The notes beneath the pieces are model-generated. The model made no database searches. It was not told where the DNA came from and saw nothing but the letters and a program-made list of their open reading frames with translations. DNA of 64,000 bases from an uncultured Planctomycetaceae bacterium (GTDB taxonomy: Bacteria; Planctomycetota; Planctomycetia; Planctomycetales; Planctomycetaceae), in the NCBI GenBank assembly GCA_943787265.1, contig CALSLT010000009.1, forward strand, positions 124,001 through 188,000, in the 5' to 3' direction. The position numbers and the translations under genes are program-made. Positions within the stretch are counted from its first letter, which is position 1; each line of letters begins with the position of its first letter. Shown piece after piece: positions 17,440-27,160 of the stretch.

Positions 17440-19572
17440 CTAGCCTTCAGCCTGGGCCATCAGTACGGAACGCAGAACTTCTGCACTGACATATCCACGA
17501 CTCACAATTTGTGTTTCCGGAGTGACTTCGTTGAGGCAAAGCACGGCCAGCTTCGGCAGTGCCCGGCTCGTCATTTGTCGCAGTCCCGCTCGAATCTGCG
17601 GCGCCGTTGTCATGGCGACGGGCTGCAGACCGATGTCTGTCAGTTTTGCCAGTTCCGTTTTGAGGCCTTCTAGGATTGCTTCTGATTCCTGCGGTGTCAG
17701 CTTGCTGGCCACGCCGAACTGGTCGAAGTCCATCTTCTGGCGGAGGAAGTCTTCCAGTACGGGGTCGAGACTCACGAGATGAATCCGACGGTTCAGATCG
17801 CGAAACTTCTGGCAGATCGTTCGTGCGAGTGCCGTGCGTACGTACTCGGTCATGATTGACAGATTCGAAATCCGATCCGAATTATCGATCGTCGTCTGCA
17901 GAATCGTTTCCAGGTCGCGAACGGGGACTCGTTCGTTCAACAGATTTTTCAGAACCTGATGAACGTGCGACATCTTCACCTGGTCAGGATTCACTTCCTC
18001 GACCAGCTTCGGAGCTCGGTCTGTCAACGCTCCGATCAGCTCGTGAACATGCTGCCGCGTGAGTAGCTCGTCGGCGTGCTGGCGGATGATTTCTGTGAGG
18101 TGCAGGACGATTACGATTGACGGTTCGACGATTGAGTATCCCTGCGCTTCGGCTCGATCGACCAGGCCGGGATCGATCCAGAACGACGGGTTATCGTTCA
18201 ACGGGTCGGTGGTCTGAATGCCAGGCAGATCGCCTTCGGCCGTGCCCCGATTGATCGCCAGCATGTTGGTCGGCCAGACCTCGCCCTTGGCCACTTCCAT
18301 ATCGCGAATTCGGATGACGTATTCGTTAACGCCCAACCACGTGTTGTCCCGTACTCGGACTTTGGGAAGGATGATGCCCAGTTCTTCGGCGATCTGATGC
18401 CGAATCTGCATCACTCGTTCCAGCATGTCTCCCCCGCGAGATGGATCGGCCAGCGGCACGACGCCAGCACCCAGTTCAACCATCAGCGGTTCAACGGGCA
18501 AACGATCTTCCGGCTTGCGCTCAGGCGGCGGTTGGTTTTCTGGCAACTCGGCTTCGGTTTGAACTTCGGCGGCCGCTTCTGACTTCTTCTGACTCTTCTG
18601 AAGGGAGAGGCCAATGACGGTGCAACCGACTGAAAGAGACAGCAGCGGCCCCATAGGCATTCCGGTAAACGCCATCGCTAAGAGAAACAACGACGACAGG
18701 AACATCGCCTCTGGATGCCGGAACATCTGGTTTATGATTTCTTTGGGCAGATCGCTCTCGACCGATGACCGAGTCACAATCAAACCAGCCGCCAGCGAAA
18801 TCAGGAAACCAGGAATCTGAGTGACCAGCCCGTCGCCGATCGTCAGCTTCGTGAACACTTCGCCGGCTTCGCCGAAGCTCATGCCGTTATCAACGATGCC
18901 GATGTACAAACCGCCGGCAATATTGATCAACGTAATCACGATGCCCGCGATGGCGTCGCCGCGTACGAACTTGCTGGCACCGTCCATCGCTCCGTAGAAG
19001 TCTGCCTGCTGCGAAATCTCCTGACGACGCTGCTTCGCTTCGTCCTGCGTAATGACGTTGGCGGCAAGGTCCGCGTCGATCGACATCTGCTTGCCAGGCA
19101 TTCCGTCGAGAAAGAATCTGGCCGCGACTTCACTGATCCGGCCAGAACCTTTTGTGATCACCAGGAACTGAATGGCGACCAGAATCGCAAACAGAATCAG
19201 TCCGACGGCGATTTTGTCACCGGCAACGAATTCGCCGAAGGCCTGAATGACCTCTCCGGCAGCTCCGGTTTTATCCGTCGCCCCTCGAGTCAGAATCAGC
19301 CGTGTCGAAGCAACATTGAGCACCAGTCGGGCGAGTGTTGTTCCCAGCAGGATTGCCGGGAAAACGCTGAATTCCAGCGGCCGCGAGACGTAAATCGTCG
19401 TCAGCAGAATCATCACGGCGGCTGTGACGTTACACGCCAGCAGCATGTCCATGATCAGCGGGGGCAGCGGCGCAATGATCACGAGAATGGACGTAACGAT
19501 CAGAAGCGGGAACGCGAATCCCCGCACCTGCGTCCATGTTTGCTGCATTCCTGTAGCCGAATCCGGCGGCAT
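17440..19572 (-). CDS. flhA: Flagellar type III export component FlhA
   Basis: About 710 residues, the normal length. The N-terminal half has about eight membrane segments, including RGFAFPLLIVTSILVIIAPL and the FHIPEP-family stretch SVFPAILLGTTLARLVLNVA. The cytoplasmic loop contains FVRGDAIAGIVITLINIAGG. The C-terminal cytoplasmic domain begins after QKSQKKSEAAAE and contains LPKVRVRDN. FlhA is the nonameric ring of the flagellar export gate. ATG at 19572 (MPPDSATG) is preferred because GGAGG lies 5 nt upstream; the in-frame ATG at 19593 is the alternative. It heads the minus-strand flhA-flhF-flhG run. Confidence 0.95.
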   Translation of the reverse strand: MPPDSATGMQQTWTQVRGFAFPLLIVTSILVIIAPLPPLIMDMLLACNVTAAVMILLTTIYVSRPLEFSVFPAILLGTTLARLVLNVASTRLILTRGATDKTGAAGEVIQAFGEFVAGDKIAVGLILFAILVAIQFLVITKGSGRISEVAARFFLDGMPGKQMSIDADLAANVITQDEAKQRRQEISQQADFYGAMDGASKFVRGDAIAGIVITLINIAGGLYIGIVDNGMSFGEAGEVFTKLTIGDGLVTQIPGFLISLAAGLIVTRSSVESDLPKEIINQMFRHPEAMFLSSLFLLAMAFTGMPMGPLLSLSVGCTVIGLSLQKSQKKSEAAAEVQTEAELPENQPPPERKPEDRLPVEPLMVELGAGVVPLADPSRGGDMLERVMQIRHQIAEELGIILPKVRVRDNTWLGVNEYVIRIRDMEVAKGEVWPTNMLAINRGTAEGDLPGIQTTDPLNDNPSFWIDPGLVDRAEAQGYSIVEPSIVIVLHLTEIIRQHADELLTRQHVHELIGALTDRAPKLVEEVNPDQVKMSHVHQVLKNLLNERVPVRDLETILQTTIDNSDRISNLSIMTEYVRTALARTICQKFRDLNRRIHLVSLDPVLEDFLRQKMDFDQFGVASKLTPQESEAILEGLKTELAKLTDIGLQPVAMTTAPQIRAGLRQMTSRALPKLAVLCLNEVTPETQIVSRGYVSAEVLRSVLMAQAEG

Positions 19573-19878
19573 CCATGCCTCCGTGCCGTTCATATAACGA
19601 GACCGAAAACTCGATCTGGTAACGATTTACGCTGATATTAACAGATCAATCGGCCAGTCCGGAGCCTTCTCCTCGCGACTTTAACAAAATCGAGCCGGTT
19701 GATACGGAAAACCGAAAATTCTGTCCAGACGAGGATCCGGGCCAGTGATTCCCCGAACTTGTGGTCTCTGGTAGAACTGCACGTCCATTTCCGGGCCGAC
19801 CTCCTCCCATACTTTCATGGCTGTGAAGCCGAGCCACGAACCCTCGCCGCGACGTTCGTCCGTCTAAATCGATAGGTA
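19573..19878. other. Divergent promoter region of flhA and the 19879 gene
   Basis: About 306 nt between divergently transcribed genes. I find no clear sigma-28 (TAAA-N15-GCCGATAA) or sigma-54 (GG-N10-GC) promoter and no stable hairpin. A 63-codon minus-strand frame here has no recognisable features. Confidence 0.35.
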
Positions 19879-20571
19879 ATGCATCGAATGCCTCTTTCGT
19901 CTGACGATCGAAGAACGCTCCTGCTGTCAGGAGCCGGGCTTGGCTGGATCTTTTCGGTCGTTCTCGCGGCTATGGCCTGGCAGGACTATTCGCATTACGC
20001 GATTCTGCAGTCGCCTTCAGTTCGCATGAGACTCAGCGACCTGTTGAAACGCGAATCGATCGAAACTCGGCACGTCACGCTCACCGATTTCACGTTTGGA
20101 GACGGCTACGCCTACGAAACCGGTGCCGCTGCGTGGGTGTCGGTAAGCGTGCCCGTGTTCCCAAAGCCCGACGTGGGCGAGCCGATCGCGAAGCCGGATG
20201 CGATTCTGGCAATCGTCGACGCATGGGATATCCAGGACGAGGATCAACTGCAGAAAGTGCTTCGACAGGAAGAGCTGACCGGGGTGCTCAGCAGCCAGCC
20301 GTACTGGCCGGGCGCTACAAGAGGTCCGCTACTGACCGAGGCCAACCGTGGCATGACTATCGACAAAGTTTGGGCTTTGCACATCTTCAGGAATCCTCCT
20401 CAGATCGTGACGATCCGTTTGACGGCCGGAGCAGCGATCGTCTGTATGCTGCTGGGGACGGTCTGCATCGTCATTCGACGGCGCGATGTTCGTACTCAGT
20501 CGGCAGCCGGCTTTTCGCAGGAAGATACGTGTTCGGCGTCGGAGACTTCAGCGCCGGGTGACGGTCGCTAA
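19879..20571 (+). CDS. Two-TM membrane protein of unknown function
   Basis: A 230-residue protein with membrane segments at about 17-34 (GLGWIFSVVLAAMAW) and 181-200 (GAAIVCMLLGTVCIVI) enclosing a roughly 145-residue extracytoplasmic domain rich in beta-type sequence (AYETGAAAWVSVSVPVFP). The tail is cytoplasmic. I do not recognise the family. It lies 9 nt upstream of an ABC-2 type permease gene in the same direction, so it is very likely co-transcribed and may be an accessory part of that transporter. The start is ambiguous: ATG at 19879 or at 19888. Confidence 0.6.
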   Translation: MHRMPLSSDDRRTLLLSGAGLGWIFSVVLAAMAWQDYSHYAILQSPSVRMRLSDLLKRESIETRHVTLTDFTFGDGYAYETGAAAWVSVSVPVFPKPDVGEPIAKPDAILAIVDAWDIQDEDQLQKVLRQEELTGVLSSQPYWPGATRGPLLTEANRGMTIDKVWALHIFRNPPQIVTIRLTAGAAIVCMLLGTVCIVIRRRDVRTQSAAGFSQEDTCSASETSAPGDGR

Positions 20572-20580
20572 ACTGCTCGC

Positions 20581-21426
20581 ATGGATCAATCAGCGAAATC
20601 AGCTCAGGCAAAGTACGTTCGCGTCTGGACGACGTTCTTTAGAAACTCGCTCGTGCGTGAGCTGATGTTTCGCGGCAATTTCGTCATTAGCGTAATCACG
20701 CGAACGTTCTGGATCTGTGCTCAGATTACGCTGTTCGAAATCATCTACGGAAACGTCGAAACGATCAGCGACTGGACAAAGTACGAATACTACGCGTTTA
20801 TGGCGACGGGAATGCTGATCAACTCCATCGTCGAAACTTTGTTCATGCCGAATTGTGCAAACTTCAGCGAGATGATCCGTACCGGCAACCTCGACTTCGT
20901 GCTGGTCAAGCCGATCGATACGCAGTTTCTGATCTCATGCGAGAAGATGGAACTGGCGATGCTGACTATGTCAGCGTGGTCGGTTGGATTTCTCAGCTAC
21001 GCTCTGATTCAGATTGGCCAACCGATCAGCATGATGCAAGTAGCTTCGTATCTCGCCTTCGTCGTGGTTGGCGTCACGTTTTTCTACAGCCTGATGATCG
21101 CGATGGCGAGTACCAGCATTTGGCTCACAAGGAATCAGGGGCTCTACGATTTTTGGTTTTACATCACAGTTTTCGCACGCTACCCGCGAAGCATCTACGA
21201 CGGCGTTGATTCCAGGCGGCTGGAGTTTTCCGAAGTTCTCCAAGGGACGTTTACTTACGCTGTTCCGATTCTGCTTGTCGTGAGCGTTCCGGCCAGGATC
21301 ATCGCAAAAGGTCTCAACGACTGGCATTATCCGGTAATCGGCCTGGTCTCGTCGTCCGTAGGCCTGATCGTCTCACGATTGTTGTTCACGTGGTCGCTTC
21401 GCAGCTACCGGAGTTCGGGAAGCTAA
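20581..21426 (+). CDS. ABC-2 type transporter permease
   Basis: A 281-residue integral membrane protein with about six membrane segments. The arrangement and stretches such as LVRELMFRGNFVISVITRTFW, GNLDFVLVKPIDTQFLIS and YPRSIYDG match the ABC2 membrane family 6 (PF06182-like) permeases, which work with a separate ATP-binding subunit in export. The GNLDFVLVKPI loop is a characteristic feature of this group. No ATPase gene or second permease is nearby, although such systems usually have an ATPase and two permeases, so the partners must be encoded elsewhere. It is the second gene of a likely two-gene operon with the 19879 gene. The substrate is unknown. Confidence 0.8.
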   Translation: MDQSAKSAQAKYVRVWTTFFRNSLVRELMFRGNFVISVITRTFWICAQITLFEIIYGNVETISDWTKYEYYAFMATGMLINSIVETLFMPNCANFSEMIRTGNLDFVLVKPIDTQFLISCEKMELAMLTMSAWSVGFLSYALIQIGQPISMMQVASYLAFVVVGVTFFYSLMIAMASTSIWLTRNQGLYDFWFYITVFARYPRSIYDGVDSRRLEFSEVLQGTFTYAVPILLVVSVPARIIAKGLNDWHYPVIGLVSSSVGLIVSRLLFTWSLRSYRSSGS

Positions 21427-21495
21427 CGGATTGTCAAATTTGCCTGCCAACGGCTTTGTCAGTGCGACTCGAAATTTTGGCTACTTAACATCCCA

Positions 21496-21512
21496 CACTG
21501 ACAGCGTCAGTG
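21496..21512. promoter_or_regulatory. Small perfect dyad ahead of the GH88-like gene
   Basis: CACTGAC-agc-GTCAGTG forms a perfect 7-bp palindrome with a 3-nt centre, 24 nt ahead of the preferred ATG (21537). There is no U-tract, so it could be an operator or a short mRNA hairpin. It overlaps an alternative GTG start at 21510, which counts against that start. Confidence 0.4.
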
Positions 21513-21536
21513 ACACGCAATGAGTTAAACAGAACG

Positions 21537-22922
21537 ATGATTATCAATAACAAACTGGCCGCGTCCGATCTGCTTTCCTCGATCGATAAGATGTGGGAAG
21601 TGTCGGGGCAGAAGATCCTCTCGATTGAGGAATCGTGTTCAGAGAATTCGCAGACGCCCGTCTTTACGATCGACGGCAAGTATCAACCGCAAGGCTGGAC
21701 TGAGTGGACTCAAGGCTTTCAGTTTGGATCGGCAATTCTTCAGTTCGACGCGACCGATGATGAGCAGTTTCTGGAGATCGGTCGACGAAACACGATCGAG
21801 CGGATGGCTCCTCATGTTTCGCACCTCGGTGTGCATGATCACGGATTTAACAACGTCAGCACGTACGGAAATCTGCGTCGTTTGATGCTGGAAGGTCGAA
21901 TTTCGACGAACGATCGAGAGCGGGACTTTTATGAACTCGCTCTGAAAGTTTCCGGGGCGGTGCAGGCTTCTCGCTGGAGCACGACGGCTGACGGGCACGG
22001 ATATGTGTACTCGTTCAACGGGCCGCACTCGCTGTTTTGCGACACGATTCGGTCGATGAGATCGCTTTCGCTGGGTCATCAACTGGGGCATTCGTTGATG
22101 GGCGAAAATGACGACTCCATCTGCCTGCTCGATCGCATGATTCAGCACGCCCGCTCAACCGCGAAGTACAACGTGTATTACGGGGAAGGCCGCGACACGT
22201 ACGATGTCCGAGGCCGCGTCGCTCACGAAAGTATCTTCAACTGCAACGACGGCAGGTATCGTTGCCCGAGTACGCAGCAGGGGTACTCGCCATTTTCAAC
22301 ATGGACTCGCGGCCTTTCCTGGATCATCGCCGGCTATCCCGAGCAGCTTGAATTTCTGCAGACGGTTTCGGAGGAACTTCTCGAACCGCTCGGCGGTCGC
22401 GACGAAGTTGAAGACATGATGTTGAACGCCGCTCGTGCCTCGTGCGATTTCTTCATCCAGAATACACCAACTGACGGTGTCCCGTACTGGGATACCGGCG
22501 CTCCGGAATTGTCCCAGCTCGGCGACTACTTAAACCGATCTTCCGAGCCGTTCAACGATCATGAACCCGTCGACAGTTCAGCAGCGGCCATTGCGGCGCA
22601 AGGCCTGTTGCGACTCGGTCGTTTTCTGCGAGGACGAGACGACGACGCGGCGGCTCGATACTGGCAAGCGGGACTGACGACCGCTCAGTCGCTTCTGACC
22701 GAGCCCTACCTCAGCACGGACGACAATCACCAGGGCCTGCTTCTGCACACGATCTATCATCAGCCCCGAGGATGGGACCACGTTCCTGCGGGATCAAAAA
22801 TTCCTCACAGTGAATCGTGCATGTGGGGCGACTATCACCTGCGTGAACTGGGTCTCTACATCCAACGAGTCGCCAACGAATCATCGCCGTATTACAGCTT
22901 CTTCGGCCCGAACGATCGATAG
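21537..22922 (+). CDS. GH88-like unsaturated glucuronyl/galacturonyl hydrolase
   Basis: About 461 residues; an (alpha/alpha)6-barrel enzyme of the GH88/UGL type. Recognisable pieces in order are HDHGF (about 100-104, cf. HDxGF with the first catalytic Asp), CLLDRMIQ (cf. the second Asp site, IIDxMM), FSTWTRGLSWIIAG, PVDSSAAAIAAQGLLRLG and CMWGDYHLRELG near the C-terminus, which fits WGDYFxLEAL. Family members remove the unsaturated uronic acid left by polysaccharide lyases. There is no signal peptide, so it is probably cytoplasmic and acts on imported oligosaccharides. ATG at 21537 is preferred over GTG at 21510 because a dyad covers the latter. No lyase or transporter is adjacent. Confidence 0.75.
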   Translation: MIINNKLAASDLLSSIDKMWEVSGQKILSIEESCSENSQTPVFTIDGKYQPQGWTEWTQGFQFGSAILQFDATDDEQFLEIGRRNTIERMAPHVSHLGVHDHGFNNVSTYGNLRRLMLEGRISTNDRERDFYELALKVSGAVQASRWSTTADGHGYVYSFNGPHSLFCDTIRSMRSLSLGHQLGHSLMGENDDSICLLDRMIQHARSTAKYNVYYGEGRDTYDVRGRVAHESIFNCNDGRYRCPSTQQGYSPFSTWTRGLSWIIAGYPEQLEFLQTVSEELLEPLGGRDEVEDMMLNAARASCDFFIQNTPTDGVPYWDTGAPELSQLGDYLNRSSEPFNDHEPVDSSAAAIAAQGLLRLGRFLRGRDDDAAARYWQAGLTTAQSLLTEPYLSTDDNHQGLLLHTIYHQPRGWDHVPAGSKIPHSESCMWGDYHLRELGLYIQRVANESSPYYSFFGPNDR

Positions 22923-23198
22923 TCGATCAGCGGCGTGCCAGCGCGACGTGACAAGTCGGCAATATCGCTCGCCTCGCGAGAAGTAATGGCGGGCTGGGAG
23001 TACGCGCTTGGCTGACAGGTTAGTCAGCGGTGGTCCTAATCTCGGCTGGAGTCCGAAAAGCTGCGTGAGATTGGTGTCTCAGATCTCGCGCTCTGCATCG
23101 CGAGAGGTATAGTTGAATCGAAGGATTGGACTGAGTGTCAGCATCGGGATGCTGCATCTGCACCACGATTCACACCTGCTGATAGACTCAATCCGCCG

Positions 23199-24473
23199 AT
23201 GAATATCCAAAAGATTATGCTCCTTGCGGTCGTGATTTCGACGGCCTTTGCTTCATCCAATGCCGCATCCGCCGCGCAGCCACTGGTGGAGCTGCGGCTC
23301 GGTGACAACGCCGTTGAAGGCCGCATCGCAGAACGTGGCCAGGGCTGGTGTGCTCTCTACGATCGCGAAGGGCGAATGCACACGATCGACCTGGACAAGG
23401 TCACGCGATTCAAAAAAGTCTCGTCGACCTTCGCCCCGTACTCGTTTCAGACTCTTCGTACCAGGCTGCTGAAAGAATTTGGCAGCGGTTCAGAGGTGGC
23501 AACGACCAGGCATTACGTTGTGTGCGCTCCGAGAGGCCGAGCGAAGACCTACTGCGACGTCTTCGAGAAAACATGGCGACGTTTCCACATGTATTTCGCG
23601 ATTCGCGGATTCAAGATGAACGATCCTGAATTTCCGATGATCGCCATCGTGCTGAAAGACCGAAAGAGCTTCCTTGAGTACGCGAAGAAAGAGAATGCAA
23701 AAGTCGATTCCAGCATCCTGGGATACTATTGGTCGACTCATAATCGAGTGATCATGTTTGAGGATCAGAAGTCTCAGGCAGCCATATTCGATCAAAACTC
23801 TGCCACCGAAGAGCGGAAACTGGCTTCTGCAGTTCGAGATGAAACACTCCCCGGGTTCATTGGTCGCCGATCACGACTGGAAGATGACGCGTGGGCCTGG
23901 GCGTTCAGCGGTCAGCATTCCGGACACTTGCTCGATGACCAGCAGAGTATCGACGGAGTCGCGACGCGAGCCGGTATCAACTCAGACCTTCGCGAAACGA
24001 TGATTCACGAAGCCACGCACCAGCTCGGCTACAACCTCGGTTTGCACAATCGGACCGGCCGGAATCCCAAGTGGGTCGTCGAGGGGCTGGCGACAGTGTT
24101 TGAGACGCCGGGTATGGAAAAATACGCGATGGACCGTGACGTCAAGAAGCGGATGAACCCTGGTTGGCACTACGGATTCAAGAAATTCATCAAAGAGGGG
24201 CGGCCGGAAGGATTTCTTGAGACATTCATCCGAGACGACAAACCGTTTTCCACACAAATGGGCAACGCCTATGCCCAGGCGTGGGCTCTGTCATTCTGGC
24301 TGATCGAGACTCGGCCACGTGAGTACGCGAAGTTTTTGCAGAAAATGGCTTCGCCAGAAGTCACTCGGCAACTCACTCCCGAATCGCGAGTCAAGCTGTT
24401 CACCGAGTCGTTTGGCGACAATCTGATCCTGCTCGATGCCGAAATGTTGCGTTACTACGCACGGATCAGGTGA
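23199..24473 (+). CDS. Secreted DUF1570 protein, HExxH metallopeptidase-like
   Basis: A 424-residue protein with a clear signal peptide (hydrophobic core about 6-19, ASAAQ cleavage region near 24-28). The N-terminal part has a small beta domain (VELRLGDNAVEGRIAERG). The C-terminal two thirds match DUF1570 (PF07607), a planctomycete-rich family. The zinc-site motif is HEATH (His270, Glu271, His274), followed by the downstream VVEGLATVFE, where the Glu could be the third ligand, so a gluzincin-type peptidase is plausible. The substrate is unknown. It stands alone, with about 275 nt upstream lacking a recognisable promoter. Confidence 0.8.
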   Translation: MNIQKIMLLAVVISTAFASSNAASAAQPLVELRLGDNAVEGRIAERGQGWCALYDREGRMHTIDLDKVTRFKKVSSTFAPYSFQTLRTRLLKEFGSGSEVATTRHYVVCAPRGRAKTYCDVFEKTWRRFHMYFAIRGFKMNDPEFPMIAIVLKDRKSFLEYAKKENAKVDSSILGYYWSTHNRVIMFEDQKSQAAIFDQNSATEERKLASAVRDETLPGFIGRRSRLEDDAWAWAFSGQHSGHLLDDQQSIDGVATRAGINSDLRETMIHEATHQLGYNLGLHNRTGRNPKWVVEGLATVFETPGMEKYAMDRDVKKRMNPGWHYGFKKFIKEGRPEGFLETFIRDDKPFSTQMGNAYAQAWALSFWLIETRPREYAKFLQKMASPEVTRQLTPESRVKLFTESFGDNLILLDAEMLRYYARIR

Positions 24474-24860
24474 CCCCCAGACCGCGTGTCTGCAACGAAT
24501 TTTGTTGCCCGCAGCTCTCCTTGTGTAAGTTTTTCACTCGCGTTGTAGAGTCTGTAATTCGGTATTGCGGCGATTTTTGCCGATCAGTAATCTCCGCGGC
24601 CCTGAAGCAAATTCCCGTCACCGACTTTCGTCAGAGTTACCTCTGGCGAACCACTCCCATCGCTCGACTTCCTCAGAGCAATCGATGTCTGACGGGCATC
24701 ATTCACCCAATCACAATTCAACCACAACGTCGTGCCTGTGTTCCTTTACGCATTCACGATTTACTTCTCCGCGTATATTCATGATCAGTTGATCGTGAAT
24801 CTCGCGGCGAATAACCCATCCATCACCGTTTCGGCTTTCCCTTCCTGGAGAATTCCGCCC
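24474..24860. other. Intergenic region
   Basis: About 387 nt between two plus-strand genes. A longer in-frame extension of the downstream TPR gene (from 24732) crosses it, but the peptide [15 protein letters not shown] is not followed by a lipobox and the extension is rejected. No RNA, terminator or repeat was recognised. Confidence 0.4.
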
Positions 24861-25775
24861 ATGTTTCTTACACGGGTCATGGCCTGCGCGATCACCGCTT
24901 GTCTGGTCAGTACTTTGACCGGATGTGGTGCACCGAACGGGTTTGTGCACAACACGATGGGCACGCGGAATTTCAAGACCGGTAACTACGCCGAGGCCAG
25001 CCGCTATTTCAAGATGGCTGCTGCCGACAACCCTCGAAAACCGGCGTACCTTCACAACGTGGCTTCGGCCATGTGGAAGGAAGGAAACACATCAGGAGCT
25101 GAGCACGTTTATCGTCAGGTGCTCGACATCGATCCGATGCATCAGCCTTCGTATCACAGCCTTGCCAAGCTGTTGAAAGAGCAGGGCCGTGGTGGCGAAG
25201 CTCATGAGCTGATGACAGCATGGGCCGACACTCAGCCTTACATTCCTGAGCCGCAAATCGAACTCGCCTGGCTGAACCGCGAAATGGGAAACAACGCCGC
25301 GTCGGAAGGGAACCTTCGACAGGCACTCCAAATCGATCCAGCAAATCCAACGGCACTCGCTCACCTCGGACAGGTGTATCAGGATCAGGGACGATCCAGC
25401 GAGGCCCTTGCCATGTACCGTCGATCGCTCTACCAGAATTGGTATCAGTCTGACGTTAAGAGCCGTGTCGCTACCCTCGGTGGAACGACGAGTCCAGCAC
25501 CAACTGTGCAATCAGCAACTCAGTTCGCTCAGATGCCGACTTATGTTGGCGGCCAACCAGTCATTGCTCAGAATCCACAACCCACGTTTGCCAACTACCC
25601 GCCGGTTCAATCGACGGTTGCTTACGGACAACCTGTGTTCGGACAGCCAACCATCGCTCGAACGCCACCGATCATCATGCACCAGACACAACCATCCGTT
25701 GCAGGTATTGGAAACGCTGATCCTGCACATGCCGACCAGCGGTTCTCCGCCTTGCCGACTGTAAACGCTCATTGA
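24861..25775 (+). CDS. TPR-repeat lipoprotein
   Basis: The ATG at 24861 gives a 304-residue protein with an immediate lipoprotein signal: [23 protein letters not shown], lipobox LTGC. GGAG lies about 10 nt upstream. Four or five TPR units follow ([81 protein letters not shown]). The C-terminal 80 residues are a low-complexity Gln/Pro/Thr tail. It is therefore a periplasm-facing, membrane-anchored scaffold, similar in design to PilF/PilW-type proteins, though no pilus genes are adjacent. The longer frame from 24732 would bury the lipobox and is not used. Confidence 0.8.
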   Translation: MFLTRVMACAITACLVSTLTGCGAPNGFVHNTMGTRNFKTGNYAEASRYFKMAAADNPRKPAYLHNVASAMWKEGNTSGAEHVYRQVLDIDPMHQPSYHSLAKLLKEQGRGGEAHELMTAWADTQPYIPEPQIELAWLNREMGNNAASEGNLRQALQIDPANPTALAHLGQVYQDQGRSSEALAMYRRSLYQNWYQSDVKSRVATLGGTTSPAPTVQSATQFAQMPTYVGGQPVIAQNPQPTFANYPPVQSTVAYGQPVFGQPTIARTPPIIMHQTQPSVAGIGNADPAHADQRFSALPTVNAH

Positions 25776-25930
25776 TTGACCAAATCGCAAACTATTGAAG
25801 CTACTTCCGAGTCTAACTGTGTACTTCGCTTGAAGCTCGTTTTCTGACATCCAGTGAACCTGATCCGTCCCGCAGCGAACAATCAGGTTGGCCGTCTTGA
25901 AACAAAACTTTTCAGAATCAGGACAGACAC

Positions 25931-26248
25931 ATGCCCAGTGTGACCACCGAAAATCCAAAACCTCAGACGCCCGTCAAGAAAAAGAAGACGGTTAAGCGCA
26001 AGGTTGGTACAAGCATTCGTGCCCTTGATAAAGTCGTTTCACCGGACTTCCCGGATATCTCATTTGCCGGCTGGACTGGCAAGGTTGTCGAGGTGTCCGG
26101 CAAGAAGGCCCCCTTCAAGTACTTTGTTGAATGGGACGACACCATTGTTGACTCGATGCCGGAATCGTACGTCAAACGTTGCGAAGATCAGCAGATCTAC
26201 CACAAGTGGGCATGCCTCACTGATACTGATTTCGAGGCGATCGAGTAG
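25931..26248 (+). CDS. Small protein with basic N-terminus and SH3-like barrel
   Basis: A 105-residue soluble protein. Residues 10-30 are Lys/Pro-rich (TPVKKKKTVKRKVG) and probably disordered or nucleic-acid binding. Residues about 45-95 (AGWTGKVVEVSGKKAPFKY, FVEWDDTIVDSMP) read like a small SH3/Tudor-like barrel. AGGA lies about 7 nt before the ATG. I do not recognise a named family. A basic tail on a beta barrel would suit binding to nucleic acid or ribosomes, but that is inference. It is flanked by a TPR lipoprotein gene and a roughly 590-nt noncoding stretch. Confidence 0.65.
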   Translation: MPSVTTENPKPQTPVKKKKTVKRKVGTSIRALDKVVSPDFPDISFAGWTGKVVEVSGKKAPFKYFVEWDDTIVDSMPESYVKRCEDQQIYHKWACLTDTDFEAIE

Positions 26249-26834
26249 CTCGACTTCCACAACGCGAGAAGACGACAAAGATTGATGAGACTCGGTTTCG
26301 CGTCGGCGGGCGAGGTTCGAGGGAATGAAACGCGAAGGATCGGGCGATTCAGTAGCGTTGATTCTGAACGGGCCATGTCACGACAACGGTTCAATGTATT
26401 GGAGAGAGTTGGAAACTCGGATGTGCGACTTAATTCGCGAGTCTGAGTTTCTGACCCTCTCTGTTTTCTTTTGAGGTAGATCGAATTCACAGTGTTTACC
26501 TCCAATTGAAAAAGAGGTCAGAACTGGTCTCTCTTCGATTGCGAATTTTCCACTAGCTTGCTGCTCCACTCACACTTCACATCACACTCCCACCTCACTG
26601 CCAGCATCTCCCGCTGGTCCCTCATGCTCTTTTCTTTCCACCCTTTCGAGTTCCGACTTCTCACTTCGACTACGTGTCAAACTTTTCCGATTACGAAAAC
26701 TTTTCCGAAAAGGCTGATTTCAAAAGTACAACTCGCCGATAAATCGAAGCAGGCCCTCGCTGCGATTTCATCATTCCTGATGAGTCTTTGCACGAGATTA
26801 CAATCGTCGCCTGTATCGAAAATCGGACGGTCCC
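26249..26834. other. Long noncoding region upstream of the FliA-type sigma operon
   Basis: About 586 nt. It contains an exact sigma-28 -10 octamer, GCCGATAA (26735-26742), but no matching TAAA box at the required spacing, so no promoter is called. A T/C-rich stretch (about 26555-26690) has no coding features; a 161-codon frame here overlaps the next gene and has Ser/Arg-rich random composition. This is a plausible site of a long leader for the 26835 gene. Confidence 0.4.
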
Positions 26835-27092
26835 GTGGCACTCCACACTGCATGTCGACTTGCACTCATCGCGTTTGCGACGGTTGCACTTCGAGGCGTT
26901 CTGGACGGTTCGGAGTTTCGGACAGTACTGATTCTGGCCATCAAGATCGGAGCCGCATTCTTCGGAATCGGACTGATCGTCGGAGAACTCGCCCGTCGCC
27001 TTCTGGAAGACATGGTGATTTCAAAGATCAAAAAAGTCATTGACGAAAACGCACCTCAGGACAACAACCAACAACTCAGTGCTGAATCCTGA
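26835..27092 (+). CDS. Small membrane protein upstream of the sigma factor
   Basis: An 85-residue protein with a GTG start (26835). Two membrane helices (CRLALIAFATVALRG and VLILAIKIGAAFFGIGLIVGEL) are followed by a basic/acidic helical tail (LLEDMVISKIKKVIDENA). It ends 68 nt before the sigma-factor start, in the same direction, suggesting one operon. No family is recognised. It could be a regulator or membrane partner of the sigma factor, but its sequence lacks anti-sigma (FlgM) features, so that is only contextual. Confidence 0.55.
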   Translation: MALHTACRLALIAFATVALRGVLDGSEFRTVLILAIKIGAAFFGIGLIVGELARRLLEDMVISKIKKVIDENAPQDNNQQLSAES

Positions 27093-27160
27093 ACGACGAC
27101 GCTCACCCGTCTGATCACCAGATTCAAAACTGCATGACGATGAAAACCACGGAGGGTTTC

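Noticed and set aside
26558..27043. 161-codon plus-strand frame ahead of the sigma operon
   Set aside because: Ser/Arg/Thr-rich random sequence that overlaps the small membrane protein gene, which has better hydropathy and context.
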